DNA of 64,000 bases, taken from NCBI GenBank assembly GCA_963764525.1, contig CAVXTC010000036.1:1-64000 (forward strand), read 5' to 3'. The DNA is from DATDIC01 sp963764525. Lineage in GTDB: Bacteria; Pseudomonadota; Alphaproteobacteria; Acetobacterales; Acetobacteraceae. Of the stretch, positions 1-10,645 are shown in pieces (position 1 is the first letter of the stretch; every line of letters starts with the position of its first letter). The position numbers were made by a program, and so were the translations under genes. The notes under the pieces were generated by a model. The model did no database searches and had not been told where the DNA came from. It worked only from the letters and a program-made list of their open reading frames with translations.

Positions 1-383
1 TATCGGGCCGATGCGCCGCCGCGCATGAAAGCGATATCGTCATGGCCGGCGAAGGCCGGCCATCCGGAACGTGTCAACGACTTTGATGCAGTCGGGTTCG
101 GAATTTAGGCTCGATTATGTGGCGGCCGCCACCGGCCTTTGGGATAGGCAATCGCTCGCAACGGTGGTCTTCCGTGCTCAAGGGCGTAGGACCACAGTGG
201 GTGGAAACGCGGCCTTCCGAATTTGGCCGGGTCTGTGATGCCCTGGCGTTGAAAGCGGTCATTTCACCGCCTGGACCTGCGCGCATCCCGGCACGGCGCC
301 GGCGCTTGGCAGGCCGAAGGGCAGCGGGATATCCTCGTCCATGAGGGGCTGCCGCTTCTCGCGGGTCGAGGAGGATTTACTGG
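1..383. other. No gene recognised; short hairpin
   Basis: No open frame here has recognisable protein character. A short perfect inverted repeat lies at about 41-62 (arms ATGGCCGGC and GCCGGCCAT, loop GAAG). It is followed by no T-run and is typical of small GC-rich intergenic hairpins. The next locus starts at about 384. Confidence 0.5.
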
Positions 384-3300
384 ATGGACGTAGCGGCGTG
401 GCTGCGCAGCTTGGCGCTCGAACAATACGCGTCCTGCATTCCACGACAACGATGTCGATGGCGAAGTGCTTTCGGAACTGACGGCCGACGACCTGATCAG
501 CATCGGCGTGACCTCGGTCGGTCACCACCACAAACTGCTTGCGGCGATCGCGGCCCTGGGAAATCTGAAACAGCATCGACCCTGGCCGCCGATGCCTCGG
601 ATGAACTGAGCCCGACGCCGGCCTCGGTCTCCGCGGCACCAACTACCGATGGCGGAGCGTCGACAGCTTACCGTTATGTTCTGCGACCTCGTGGGCTCAA
701 CGGAGATGTCGGCTCGCCTCGACCCGGAAGTTTTCTAAGCGATGTCATCGGGGCGTTTCAAAAGGGCTGTTGTCTGGAAATGCCGTGATTGGGTTCGGGG
801 GGTCGGTTGCCAAGTACATGGGCGATGCAGCACTCGTACTATTTCGGCTATCCCGGAGGCGCACGAAGACGACGCCGAGCGGGCGGTCCACGCGCGGGGC
901 TGGGCGCGATCGATGCGGTCGGGCGCCTCGATGTCAAATCCGCCAGGCTGCAAGCGCGCGTCGGGATCGCAACGGGGCTCTCCATCGTCGGTGATTTGCT
1001 CGGGTCGGGATCGGCGCAAGAGCTGGCGGCGGTTGGCGGAACGCCAAACCTGGCGGCCCGCTTGCAAGGCTTGGCCGAGCCGAACGCTGTGGTAATCGCC
1101 GATGGCGCCCGACGGCAGATCGGCGGGCTACTTCGAGTTGCACGATCTTGGGCTGCACAACCTCAAAGGGCTTCTCCGGCGAGCGAGTCAGCGCTTGGCG
1201 TGTCGTCAGCGATAGCGGTATGGCCAGTGGTTTCGAGGCGTTGCATGGCGGGACGATGATGCTTTTGACCGGCCGCCAGGAGGAGTTGGAGCTGCTAGTC
1301 CGTCGTTGGACGCAGGCGCGGGCCGGCCACGGTCGGACTGTCATGGTTTCAGGCGAGCCGGGTATCGGCAAGTCGCGCTTGCTGGCAGCTCTGAACAAGA
1401 ATTGCGAGGCGAACCGCACACCCGGTTACGCTACTTCTGCTCGCCGCACCAACAGGACAGTCCCTGCGGCCTGTGGTCCGCCAGATTGAATTCGCGGCTG
1501 GTTTCACTCGCGACGACACGCCCGCTGATCGTGTGGATAGCTCCAGCAATTCCTTCCACGATCCACCAGAAGATGTCGCTTATCGCAGCATTGTTGCTGC
1601 TGCCAACCAACGGGCTGTCGATGCCCAACTTAAGCCCGCGGCGACGCAAGGAGCGAACGTTCGAGGCGCTGATCCGTCAGGTTAAACGGTTGAGCCAAGA
1701 AAGCGCAGTGCTGATGCTATTCGAGGACGTTGAGTTGGAGCGACCCAAGCACGCGCGACATCCTGGACGTTCTCGTCGGCGTCTTGGGGAAGTTGCGGGT
1801 CCTGGTGGTGATGACGTTTCGGCCCGAGTTTTTCCTGGCACCGTGGACCGGGCGCGCCGGGGTCACTCTGACGACGCTGAGCAGGCTCGACCCTTATAGA
1901 AGCAACATCCCTTGTCGTGAACATGGCAGAAGGACCGGTGCTGCCACCGGAATTGCTCGACCGGATCGTCGCGCAGTCGGATGGGGTGCCGCTGTTTATC
2001 GAGGAGCTGACCAAGGCGGTCATGGAAGCCGAGCCGCAGGCAGGCCCGGGCGGGCGGCGGCCGCCACCGCGGTTCCCGCGACGTTCCGGGCGTCCCTGCT
2101 GGCCCGCCTCGACCGCAGCCGGTCGGCTACGGCAAGTCGCGCAGGTCGGCGCGGTGATCGGCCGCGACTTCCCGCGCACGCTGCTAGTTTCGGGTGCTGC
2201 TCGGCCTGCCGGACTCGAATGCTCGACTGAGGGTCTCGATCAGCTGTTCGCCGCCTGGCCTGCTGTTTCGCCGCGGAGAAGGCGCGGTCGGCCGCCTACG
2301 CCTTCAAGCACGCCCTCGTCCAGGACACCGCCTACGACAGCCTGCTCCGCAGCACGACGCTCGCGAACTGCATGCCACCATCGTCTGCCGCGCTGGAGCG
2401 CGACTCCGGAGGGCATCCGCGGCTTCTGTCCCATCCCGCGCTTGCTCGGCTCATCATTCGCCCAGGCAGGCTGACCGGCGAAGGCCGCTTTTGTTTTCGG
2501 ATCGCTGGCGGCACCGCGCCGCCGAGCGGCCTGGTAGCGGAGGAAACCAAGAGGCAGCTCGAACGCGGACTGCAGTTTGCCGAGAGGACTTCCGTTCGGC
2601 CCCGATCGCTACCGTCTAGAGGCCGAGCTGCTAATTGCGCTTGGGCGCATTCTGTTACCGACGCTAGGACAGACGCATCCGGAAACCGACAGGGTCCTCG
2701 AACGCGCAGTGGCGATATGCCGCAAGTTCGATGATGGGCGATGCTGGCTCGCTCACTGTATGCCCTAGGTATCGTGGCTGAGGTTCGCGGCGACCTGCGA
2801 ACCGCGCAAGCGATCGGAGAGGAGTTCCTGGCTATCGCAGAATTGAAGCAAGATATAAGTATCGCAATCGCTGGACGCGTGCGGCTCGGCGCAGCAATGT
2901 TTTATCAAGGTCGCTTCGCCGTAGCGCGCGATACCTTATCGGAGGCCTTGGACTTGTGCACACCAGGGCACACGTACTGCTCGATGTCGCTGTCGCATCG
3001 ACGCCCGATGTATCGGCACTATCGTCCCTAACGCCCACCCTAGCGTATCTCGGGTATACTGACCAAGCCGCCACTCACGCAGAGCAGGCCGTTCTAAAGG
3101 CAAAGCAGCTTGGGCCGATACCACTTGTGTTGACGCTGCACCATTCGGTCCGAACAGCATTGGCCCGCCGCGACGATGCCTGGTGTCATGAGGCTGCCGA
3201 GATGCAAATGGCCATCGCCGAAGAGCAGGGGCTCCTACCCTTCTTGGCGAACGCCCGCTGTTACCTTGGTTGGCTTAAGGCCAAACAAGGTAACACACGT

Positions 3301-3778
3301 GAGGGCTTGATACTGGTTACGGAGGGGACCGCCATGTTGGCTTCCCTCGGCTACAACCTAACAAGCCTTTTCAACTGTCTTATGTCCGATGCCCTGGCAT
3401 GGTCCGGGCGGCAATCCGATGCCGTGGCTGTGTTGGACGAAACCTTGGCGTTGTCGGCTCGCACTGGAGCGGGCTGGCTGGACGCCGAGCTGCACCGACG
3501 CAAAGCGGTACCTGTTGATCACCGGCTCGGAGTGGAATGCAACGGCGGCGGAAGAACGATTCCGAGAGGCTATCGACATCGCGCGCGCCCAGGCAGCAAA
3601 ACTTTTCGAGCTTCGGGCTGGCATCGGCCTTGCCAGGCTCTTGTGTGGCGATGGGCGAGGGGCTGAAGCTTATGCCCTGCTCGCACCGATTTATGCTTGG
3701 TTCACGGAAGGATTCAGCACTGCCGACCTGGCTGATGCGCGGGAGTTGCTGGACGAGCTCGCCACCTCGCCGACATAA
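384..3778 (+). pseudogene. Broken SAM domain - class III adenylate cyclase - AAA ATPase - TPR protein
   Basis: The protein pieces read in order but in constantly changing frames. A sterile alpha motif comes first (MDVAAWLRSLALEQYA, then NDVDGEVLSELTADDLIS). A class III cyclase domain follows, with a metal-binding Asp in VMFCDLVGST near 675 and a second in KYMGDAALV near 815. Next is an ATPase with a Walker A motif SGEPGIGKS near 1350. Helical TPR-like repeats run to 3778. Intact relatives are about 1,100-residue sensor proteins that make cAMP and carry a LuxR/MalT-like ATPase-TPR module. I count at least ten frame changes, more per kb than elsewhere. This could be real decay, or the same indel error seen across the window. 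No partner gene is adjacent. Confidence 0.75.
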
Positions 3779-4419
3779 GGCCCGCGACGGCGATCACGAA
3801 GCTCGCATCGGCCCGCTCAGCCGTTTTTGCATGTCGGCGACCATTCCAACCAGCTTCGGGGGAGCAATTTCGCTAGCGAATTATGGCCGTGGGTCAATTG
3901 TCGCATCCGCCTCTACGGAACGGGTTGACAACTTTGGGTCGATTGCCGCCGGACAGCCCTACCTCAACGAACGGCTGCTTATTCCATAAGGTGGCTCGAT
4001 TTGGATCGCTTCCTGCTGCCGAAAGGCTGCAGGACCAGATGCCTGCCTCTCGCGGTTGCGCACTCGAAAGCGGACGTTCCGCTCCCGTGAAGAGTTTCGG
4101 ACGCCGCTTGGCGTACGAAAGTCCGCGAGGAACGAACCCGCGGTGTGTGGCCCGAGGCTTATGGGGATTTGAGGATTTGCGTGTGGTGAGGGTTACCGGC
4201 GTGGTGTTCGCCCGGCTGCCCAGGACCGCTCGCTGCGGCGGTTTTGCCGGCCAAACAGGGCACTGCTCGAATGCCGCGTATGGGCCAAATCGGCGATGCC
4301 GTGTGGGATTGGCGTGATTGACGGCGTGAGCGCATCACCGGGCGCATGGGGTGTCGATGGCCGATGCGATAAGGCAGCGACCCGGCGTGGGTACGGAGCC
4401 GTGCCGGGTCACGGCGTCA
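3779..4419. other. Gene-free stretch before the IS91-like element
   Basis: Several open frames cross this stretch but none looks like protein. It separates the broken cyclase locus from the transposase end. The left end of the insertion element probably lies in its last part, but I could not place it, because IS91-type elements lack inverted repeats and target duplications. Confidence 0.4.
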
Positions 4420-5601
4420 TCATCCCGGTTGATGCGGGGAAGCTGGCGGCCCGCGCGGCTGCATCCAGCGTTGGAAGGTTTCGGTGATGATCATGCGCCC
4501 GCCGCAGCACGGACAGGGCGGCCGCAGCTCCGTCGGTTCGACCGGTTCATCTGGCTCTGCTGCCGGCGGCACCGCGAGCAGATGTCGGACGCGGGCGAGA
4601 TTGGCCTTGCGGGTGGCGCTGGCGAGTAAGCCATAGTGCCGAATGCGGTGAAAACCCTTCGGCAGAACGTGCAGCAGGAAACGCCGGATGAACTCATCGG
4701 TGGCGAGCGTCATTGTGCGATAGCGTTCGGCGCCGTCGCGGCGATAATCCTTGTAGCGGAAGGTGACGCCGCTTTCGTCGAGCGAGATCAGCCGGCGGTT
4801 TGAGATGGCGACGCGGTGCGTGTAGCGCGACAGATAGGCGAGCACCGCCTCTGGCCCGCCAAATGGTGGCTTTGCGTAGACCACCCAGTTCTTCTTCCGC
4901 AGCGGTGCGATGAAACGCAGGAAGGCGCTTTTGTTCGCGCAACCCGGCGTGGTCACCGAAGAAGGCGAGCCGGCCGGCGGTATGAAGTTCAAGCAGCTGC
5001 GTCAGGAACAGGCGGCGGAACAATTTGGACAGGACACGGACCGGCAGCAGAAAGGCCGGCCGGGACGACACCCAGCGCTCTCCATCGAGCGAGATGCCGC
5101 CACCGGGCACGATCATGTGCATGTGGGGGTGGTGCGTCATGCCGAGCCCCAGGTGTGGAGCACGGCGGTGATGCCGATGCGCGCGCCAAGATGGCGCCGG
5201 TCGGCGGCGATGGTGAGCATGGTCTCTGACGCCGCCCGGAACAGCAGGTCGTACATAACCGCCTTGTTGTGCAAGGCGATGTCGGCGAGTTCGGCGGGAA
5301 CGCTGAAGACGACGTGGAAGTATCCGACCGGCAGCAGGTCGGCCTCGCGCTCGGCCAGCCAGGTGCGTGCGGCGGCGCCCTGGCACTTGGGGCAGTGCCG
5401 GTTGCGGCAGCTGTTATAGGCGATCCGCCGATGGCCGCAGTCCTCGCAGGCCTCGACATGACCGCCCAGAGCCGCCGTGCGGCAATGCTCGATCGCCGAC
5501 ATGACCTTGAGCTGATGAAGGCTCAGGTGTCCGGCATGGGTGGCCCGATAAGCGGGTCCGGCGGCACGGAAGATGTCGGCGACCTCGAGCGAGGCGCGCA
5601 C
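4420..5601 (-). pseudogene. IS91-family transposase, frame-broken
   Basis: A GTG at 5601 opens a frame giving a zinc-binding region (CEDCGHRR then CRNRHCPKC). The frame ends at 5137 within LHTWGSA, and the protein resumes at the overlapping ATGA as MTHHPHMHMIVPGGG, which holds the HUH metal-binding motif. A second break near 4970 (GDHAGL to SAFLRF) leads to the last part, with AYLSRYTHRVAISN giving the paired catalytic tyrosines (YxxxY) of IS91 Y2 enzymes. The pieces sum to about 390 residues, full length for the family. Two indels explain everything, so the enzyme may be intact in the real genome. The start site is uncertain, since the upstream recombinase frame overlaps it. Confidence 0.8.
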
Positions 5602-6516
5602 CGCCTCAGCCGGCGGGATGCGATCTCTCCGGCCCTGAATATGCCGAGCTTGTCGAGCGGGCTGGTCACGGTGCGCACCGTTCGGGTCGCAACCTTGGTG
5701 TAGAAGGCGGTGTTCTCCAGCTTGGCGTGCCCGAGCAGAACCTGGATGACGCGGATATCGACGCCGTCTTCCAGCAGATGGGTGGCAAAGCTGTGCCGCA
5801 GTGTGTGCGGTCCGACCCGCTTGGTGATCTCCGCGGCCTGTGCCGCCTCGACGACGATGCGATGGAGTTGCCGGGTGCTGATCGGCTTCATGGCGTGCTG
5901 TCCCGGAAACAGCCAACCGTCGCGATGCATCACGCCCTGTTGGTGCCCGACCTTCCACCACTCGCGCAGCAGGGTGAGCAGATCTGCCGGGAGGATGGCA
6001 TTGCGATACCGGCCACCCTTGCCACGCTCGACCCTGAGCAGCATGCGCTCGCTGTCGATATCGGCGACCTTGAGCGCCGCGACCTCGGCCACGCGCAGGC
6101 CAGCGCCATAGGCGACCGAGAGAGCCGCCTGATGCTTGAGGCAGGTGGTCGCGTTGAGCAGTCGTGCAACCTCGTCCCGGCTCAGCACCAGTGGCAGGTT
6201 GCGCGGATGCGCCACCCGGATCAGCTTGCGTGCCAGGTCGGGCCGGTCGATCGGTGTGCGTGAAGAAGAACCGCAACGCCGACACAATGCTGTTCATGGT
6301 CGGCGTCGGCATGCCGGCATCGCGCTGTTCGATCTGGAATCGGCGCACGTCATCCGCCGTCGCCGTATCGGGTGAGCGCCGCAGGAAGGTTGCGAAGCGT
6401 CCGACGTCGCGAATGTAGTTGCGCTGCGTCTCGCGCGAGAACCGGCGCATGTTCATGTCGTCGATCAAGCGCTGGCGCAGTGGGCTGATCGCAGCGGTGC
6501 GAATTGACTCGTCCAT
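5523..6516 (-). pseudogene. Tyrosine recombinase (XerC/D-like) of the IS91-like element, one frameshift
   Basis: The N-terminal SAM-like core-binding domain reads from ATG 6516 (RLIDDMNMRRFSRETQRNY) to about 6245. There the frame changes and the catalytic domain continues. The catalytic residues are all visible: Arg in GAGLRVAEVAALKV, HxxR in HTLRHSFATHLL, GH in LLGHAKLENTAFYTK, and the nucleophile Tyr in that last motif. The frame runs on to a stop at 5523, overlapping the transposase start, or the true end was lost to another indel near 5640. Its role is probably in mobility of the element rather than dimer resolution. Confidence 0.78.
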
Positions 6517-6780
6517 CGGTCGGCTCCTCTCGGTTGAAGGGAGCCGAAATGCTTCGCCCGCACCGGGCTGCGCTCAATCCAGGTGCATCAGCTGGGCCAC
6601 TACTCCTCGATCAACACCCCGCACCCCTCCCGCGCAGCGGGTTCGTTCTTCGGCCAGCTCCGGACTTCGTGCCGACCAGCTCTGGAAGGTCCGCAAAGGG
6701 TCGACTGCGGTCCTCCAGCTTCTATCGCGTGGACACGCTCGCCCTCCGGATCGAACGTTCGGTCCAGTTGCCACCCGCCC

Positions 6781-7080
6781 CTATGACTGGGGTCGGCATT
6801 CAGGCACGGTTTTCGGCGTGGGCCGGTTGATCCATGTGGCGGTGGGTTTGGCGATGGGCACCGGCGCCTTGTCGACGAAGCGCGCCGGGTGCTTGGCGAA
6901 CGCGCGGTGAAGCGTGACCTGCCGGGCCGCGTGGACAGCGTCCGCCTGACCGAAATGCACCTGATCCGGCGTCATCAGACCAATCCCGGCGTGGTGATGG
7001 TCCTGGTTATACCAGTTGAAGAACGCGCGGCAGAAGCCTCGGGCATCTTCGATGCAGCCGAACCGCCGGGCGCCGGGCAT
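6781..7080 (-). pseudogene. IS3-family transposase (OrfB) C-terminal fragment
   Basis: About 99 residues match the end of an IS3 OrfB integrase domain: FFNWYNQDHHHAGIGLMTPDQVHFG is the typical WYN..H..L..LTP region with the last acidic/structural residues, followed by a basic tail. The rest of the transposase and OrfA are missing. It lies between the IS91-like element and the molybdopterin enzyme, so it is a remnant of an older insertion, possibly cut by the later element. Confidence 0.75.
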
Positions 7081-7123
7081 GACAGCGTTGGGCTTCGATC
7101 GCCCGGGGGGACATTTTCATAGC

Positions 7124-7150
7124 AGGTCGCTCCACTGCGCAGAGCGACCT
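7124..7150 (-). terminator. Hairpin downstream of the molybdopterin oxidoreductase
   Basis: A perfect inverted repeat with 9-bp arms (AGGTCGCTC and GAGCGACCT) and a 9-nt loop starts 18 nt past the oxidoreductase stop on the minus strand. No T-run follows, so it would be a weak intrinsic terminator at best. It could also be an end feature of the neighbouring IS3 remnant. Confidence 0.35.
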
Positions 7151-7167
7151 CTCGAGGTTAAAGCAGG

Positions 7168-9209
7168 CTAAGCCTGCCCGACCTCCACACGCGTGTCGTT
7201 GAAGCAGGCCCCTTCCGCCAGATCCGCCCGCATCTCCGCCGAGACCAGCGCCGAAATCGTCTGTCCGGTCCGGCTGGTCGCCAGCCAGGCCCCCTTCTCG
7301 CTGGCAACCACGCCGGGGGGCACCGCATCGGTGACCTCCAGCGGCAGGATCACCTCGCCCAACTCGTTCCAGACACGCACATCGGCGCGGGATACCAGCC
7401 CGCGCGCCGCGGCATCCGTGGGGTGCATCCGCAACGCCGGGGCCGCAAGTGACGCCGCCAATCCCCCCAGCGTCGATGAGATCCGCTTGTCGGAGGCCGG
7501 CGAGATCAGCATCAACGGATGCACCGACTGCCGAGGGCTCCATCCCGGCAGCAGCGCCTGCTCGCCCCAGCGCTGTGCCAAAACCTCCGATTTCAGTTCG
7601 ATCTTCCCCGACGGGGTGGCGGGGAACACGTTGTCGAACAGGACCATCGTCCGGCCGTCCGGCGCAGTCATCTGCACGGCCCGATCGGTCGGGATGCGGC
7701 TTGGGCGTATCCCGCCCAGGCGCCGGTCGGCGGGATCGATGGCATCGTCCATCAGCTCGGCATCACTCGCTGCGAAACACGGCTCATCGAAGCCGAACCG
7801 CGCAGCGAGGCGGCGGAAAATCTCGGTGTTCGGCAACGATTCGCCGAGCGGCGGGATCACCGGCTCGGCGCGTTGCAACCAGTGATGGCCATAGGCCGGA
7901 TACAGGTCGGCGTATTCGAAATGCGTCGCCGCCGGCAGCACGACGTCGCAATGCGCCATGCTTTCGGTCATCGCCACCTCGATGCCGACGGTGAACACAT
8001 CTTCCCGTGCCAATCCGCGACGCATCCGGTTCTGGTCGGGATGCACCACGATCGGGTTGTGGTTATAGAGGAACAGCGCGCGCAACGGCGGATCGATAGC
8101 ATCGTCCGCAAGGTAACGTCCCACATCGATCAGATTGATCGTGCGGGTGCCGGGCGGCACCAGGTCCGACCGTTGCAGTCGGGAAATCGTCTTCGGGAAC
8201 GAATTGCCGGCCCCGAGCGCGATGCCGCTGCCGTTGCCCAGCTTGCCCAGCAATGCCGGCAGGGCGATCGCCGCCCGGATGCCGCTGCCGCCGTGACGCC
8301 CGCGCTCCAGCCCGTTGCCGGGCGCCAGCACCAGCGTGTCCGCCTCCGCCAGCCATCGCGCGAGCGTCCGGATCTGGTCTTCCGGCACCCCGCACGCCTC
8401 GGCCGCGCGGGCCGCCGGCCATTCGCGGGCGAGCGCCATGAACGCATCGGCAGCCGGCCACGTGCGCCGCGATGAAGGCGTCGTCGAAGGCGCCGGCGCG
8501 TTCCAGTTCGGCGGCGACGGACCAGGCCAGCAGCGTGTCGGTGCCGGGGCGCAGTTGCACGTGCAGGTTGGCCTGTTCGGCGATCTTGGTCCGCAGCGGA
8601 TCGACCACGACCAGGCGCCCGCCCTTGCGCATCGCCCGGCGGATGCACCGCACCAGATGCAGGTTGGCGACTGTCGCGTTGTTGCCCCAGACGACGTTCA
8701 GCGCGGCGTGCTCGGCGAATTCGGGCGGGCAGCCCGGCACGGCGCCATAGGTCCCCGTCCAGGCTTCGGTCCGCACGCCGCCGCACAGGCCGCGCCGATA
8801 CACCTGGGTGGCGCCCAGCCGGTTGAAGAACCGCATCGACATGCTGTCGCCGGCAAGGAAGCCATGCGGGCCGGCATAGTTCAGCGGTGCGACCGCCTGC
8901 GGTCCCCAGCGATCGATCACGTCACTGACACGCGCATGAATCTCGTCCAGCGCGGCGTCCCAGGTAGATGCGCTCGAACTGCCCGGAGCCCTTCGGGCCG
9001 GTGCGGCGCAGCGGATGCAGCAGCCGCTGCGGGCCGTGCACGAAGGCCGCCATGTCCTGCGCCACCTTGTTGCAGATGACGCCGTCGGTGAACGGCGCCG
9101 CCTCCGACCCGCGGACCTTGACGATATGACCGTCCTCGACAGTGACGCTCAGGCTGCATGTATCCGGGCAGTCGAAGGTGCAGACGCTGGGGTGTTCTTC
9201 GAGTGTCAC
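7168..9209 (-). CDS. Molybdopterin-dependent oxidoreductase (DMSO reductase superfamily), two frameshifts
   Basis: The reading begins at GTG 9209, preceded by GGAGGGA five bases upstream, giving MTLEEHPSVCTFDCPDTCSL. This is the CxxxC..C part of an N-terminal [4Fe-4S] site, with the fourth Cys in GVICNKV. A break near 8950 leads to the bis-MGD binding core (WGNNATVANLHLVRCIRR, GGRLVVVDPLRTK). A second near 8455 leads to the long C-terminal part, with HNPIVVHPDQNRMRR and the dinucleotide-binding end. The total is about 680 residues, normal for the family. There is no twin-arginine signal, so it is probably cytoplasmic. The substrate is unknown; relatives include assimilatory and formate or biotin-sulfoxide types. 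It is divergent from the MFS gene across a 17-bp palindrome. Confidence 0.82.
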
Positions 9210-9222
9210 CGGATCCCTCCGC

Positions 9223-9239
9223 ACCTGGATGATCCAGGT
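9223..9239. promoter_or_regulatory. 17-bp palindrome between divergent genes
   Basis: ACCTGGAT-G-ATCCAGGT is a perfect dyad with 8-bp arms and one central base. It lies 14 nt upstream of the oxidoreductase start (9209) and about 120 nt from the MFS start (9362). Its position and symmetry fit an operator for a dimeric regulator, but no regulator gene is adjacent. Confidence 0.45.
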
Positions 9240-9361
9240 TTGCTATCGTATCTGTCCGTATCTCAGGAACCGACGCCCCGCAAGGAAAACGCGGCGACGC
9301 TTCGGCGTGGGCCGAAGCGTTCGCGTGCAAGCTCCGCCGCAGGCCCGACCATGTCGCACCC

Positions 9362-10564
9362 ATGAAACCCCTGAGCATGTCCATGCAAGTCCCGCGGCAA
9401 TTCGCCCTGTCGAGGGCGGCGGCATACCGGCTGGTCGGCTACGCCATCCTGATCCTCTTCGTCGGCACCACGATCCCGACGCCCCTGTACCGCGTCTATC
9501 AGGCCCGGCTGGGCTTTTCGTCCGGCGTGCTGACCCTGCTGTTCGCGGTCTATGTGTTCGTCCTGTTGCCGGTACTGCTGATGGTCGGGCGGGTTTCCGA
9601 CCGGATCGGCCGCCGCCCGGTGCTGCTGGCCGGGCTGGTACTGACGGCCATCGCAGCGGTGGTGTTCGCCGCCGGCCACGGCCTGCTGGCGCTGTTCCTG
9701 GCGCGCGCCCTGCAAGGCGGTGCCACCGGCTTGATCGCCAGCACGGCCACCGCCACCCTCGCCGAACTGCACGAAGCCGGCGACAGCAGAAAATCGGCGT
9801 ATCTGTCGGCAGCGGCAAACGTCGGCGGCGCCGCGCTGGGTCCGCTGCTGGCCGGTGTGCTGGCGCAATACGCGCCGTGGCCGCTGGTGCTGCCCTATCT
9901 TGTCTGTCTGGTGCTGCTGCTGCCGACCCTCGGGCTGGCGCTCATGCCGGAGACAGTGGCGGCGCGCCGCAAGCTGGCTTTCGAGATGCCGCGCTTCGCC
10001 CTGCCGCCCGAGATCCGCCCGGACTTCCGCCGGGCCGCCGGAACAGCGTTCATCGTCTGGGCAGCCACCGCGCTGTTCCTGACCCTGGCGCCGAGCTACG
10101 CGGCGATACTGCTGCATCTCGGCAATCTCGCGGTGGGCGGGGGGATCGTGTTTCTGATGCTGGGTGGTTCGGCGTTGGCGCAAACGCTAGGCCGGAGGCT
10201 GGCGCCGAAGCTGGCAATGTGCGCCGGGCTGTGTGCGCTGGCGCCCGGGCTGGCCGGGATCGTACTGGCGGTGCCGCTTGGGTCCGCGGTGTTGCTGTTC
10301 GGCGCAACGCTGCTCACCGGTCTGGGGCAAGGGCTGGCGTTCCTGGGCAGCCTCGCGGAGCTAAATCGCATCGCGCCGGAGCAGCGGCGCGGCGACGTGA
10401 CCGCCAGCTATTACGTGGTGACCTATCTCGGCGTCGCTCTGCCGGTGATCGGCGTCGGCTTCGGTGCCCAGTGGGTCGGATTGTTTGCCGCGGTCGCGGT
10501 GTTCGCCGGAATTCTTGGCGTCAGCGCACTGGTGCTTGCGCTGATGATATCCTCGCGCAGGTGA
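9362..10564 (+). CDS. Major facilitator superfamily transporter
   Basis: This intact 400-residue protein has about twelve hydrophobic segments. The MFS signature loop between helices 2 and 3 is clear (GRVSDRIGRRPVLLAG). Later loops carry typical short charged turns, such as GRRLAPKL. It is an inner-membrane proton-coupled carrier, probably for efflux by resemblance to drug/metabolite exporters; the substrate cannot be read. The start could be any of ATG 9362, 9377 or 9383, as none has a strong ribosome-binding site. It is divergent from the molybdopterin enzyme and ends 82 nt before the FUSC gene on the same strand. Confidence 0.85.
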   Translation: MKPLSMSMQVPRQFALSRAAAYRLVGYAILILFVGTTIPTPLYRVYQARLGFSSGVLTLLFAVYVFVLLPVLLMVGRVSDRIGRRPVLLAGLVLTAIAAVVFAAGHGLLALFLARALQGGATGLIASTATATLAELHEAGDSRKSAYLSAAANVGGAALGPLLAGVLAQYAPWPLVLPYLVCLVLLLPTLGLALMPETVAARRKLAFEMPRFALPPEIRPDFRRAAGTAFIVWAATALFLTLAPSYAAILLHLGNLAVGGGIVFLMLGGSALAQTLGRRLAPKLAMCAGLCALAPGLAGIVLAVPLGSAVLLFGATLLTGLGQGLAFLGSLAELNRIAPEQRRGDVTASYYVVTYLGVALPVIGVGFGAQWVGLFAAVAVFAGILGVSALVLALMISSRR

Positions 10565-10645
10565 TACCCTCGCTCAGACCCGGGCGAAATGATCGGATGA
10601 GTTGAGGTCGCGCGGGTCGAAGAAAAGATGACGCGGGGGGCGTGA

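Larger units (their letters stand above)
4420..6516 (-). mobile_element. IS91-like element: tyrosine recombinase plus Y2 transposase
   Basis: Two adjacent minus-strand genes form a known arrangement: a XerC/D-like tyrosine recombinase upstream of an IS91-type HUH transposase. Coordinates cover the two coding regions only; the true ends (ori-IS and ter-IS) were not found. Both genes carry frame breaks but the catalytic motifs are present. Such elements are thought to move by rolling circle and can pick up flanking DNA. The adjacent IS3 fragment and broken cyclase gene mark this as an unstable accessory patch. Confidence 0.8.

Noticed and set aside
3883..4317. Open frame of 144 residues in the gap before the IS91-like element
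   Set aside because: No ribosome-binding site, no domain and biased composition; not supportable as a gene.
6504..6910. Possible small genes between the IS91-like element and the IS3 remnant
   Set aside because: Several overlapping short frames on both strands, none protein-like.
9142..10605. Long open frame of 487 residues overlapping the MFS gene
   Set aside because: Out of frame with a clear MFS protein; its sequence is arginine/glycine-rich with no domain, as expected for a shadow in high-GC DNA.
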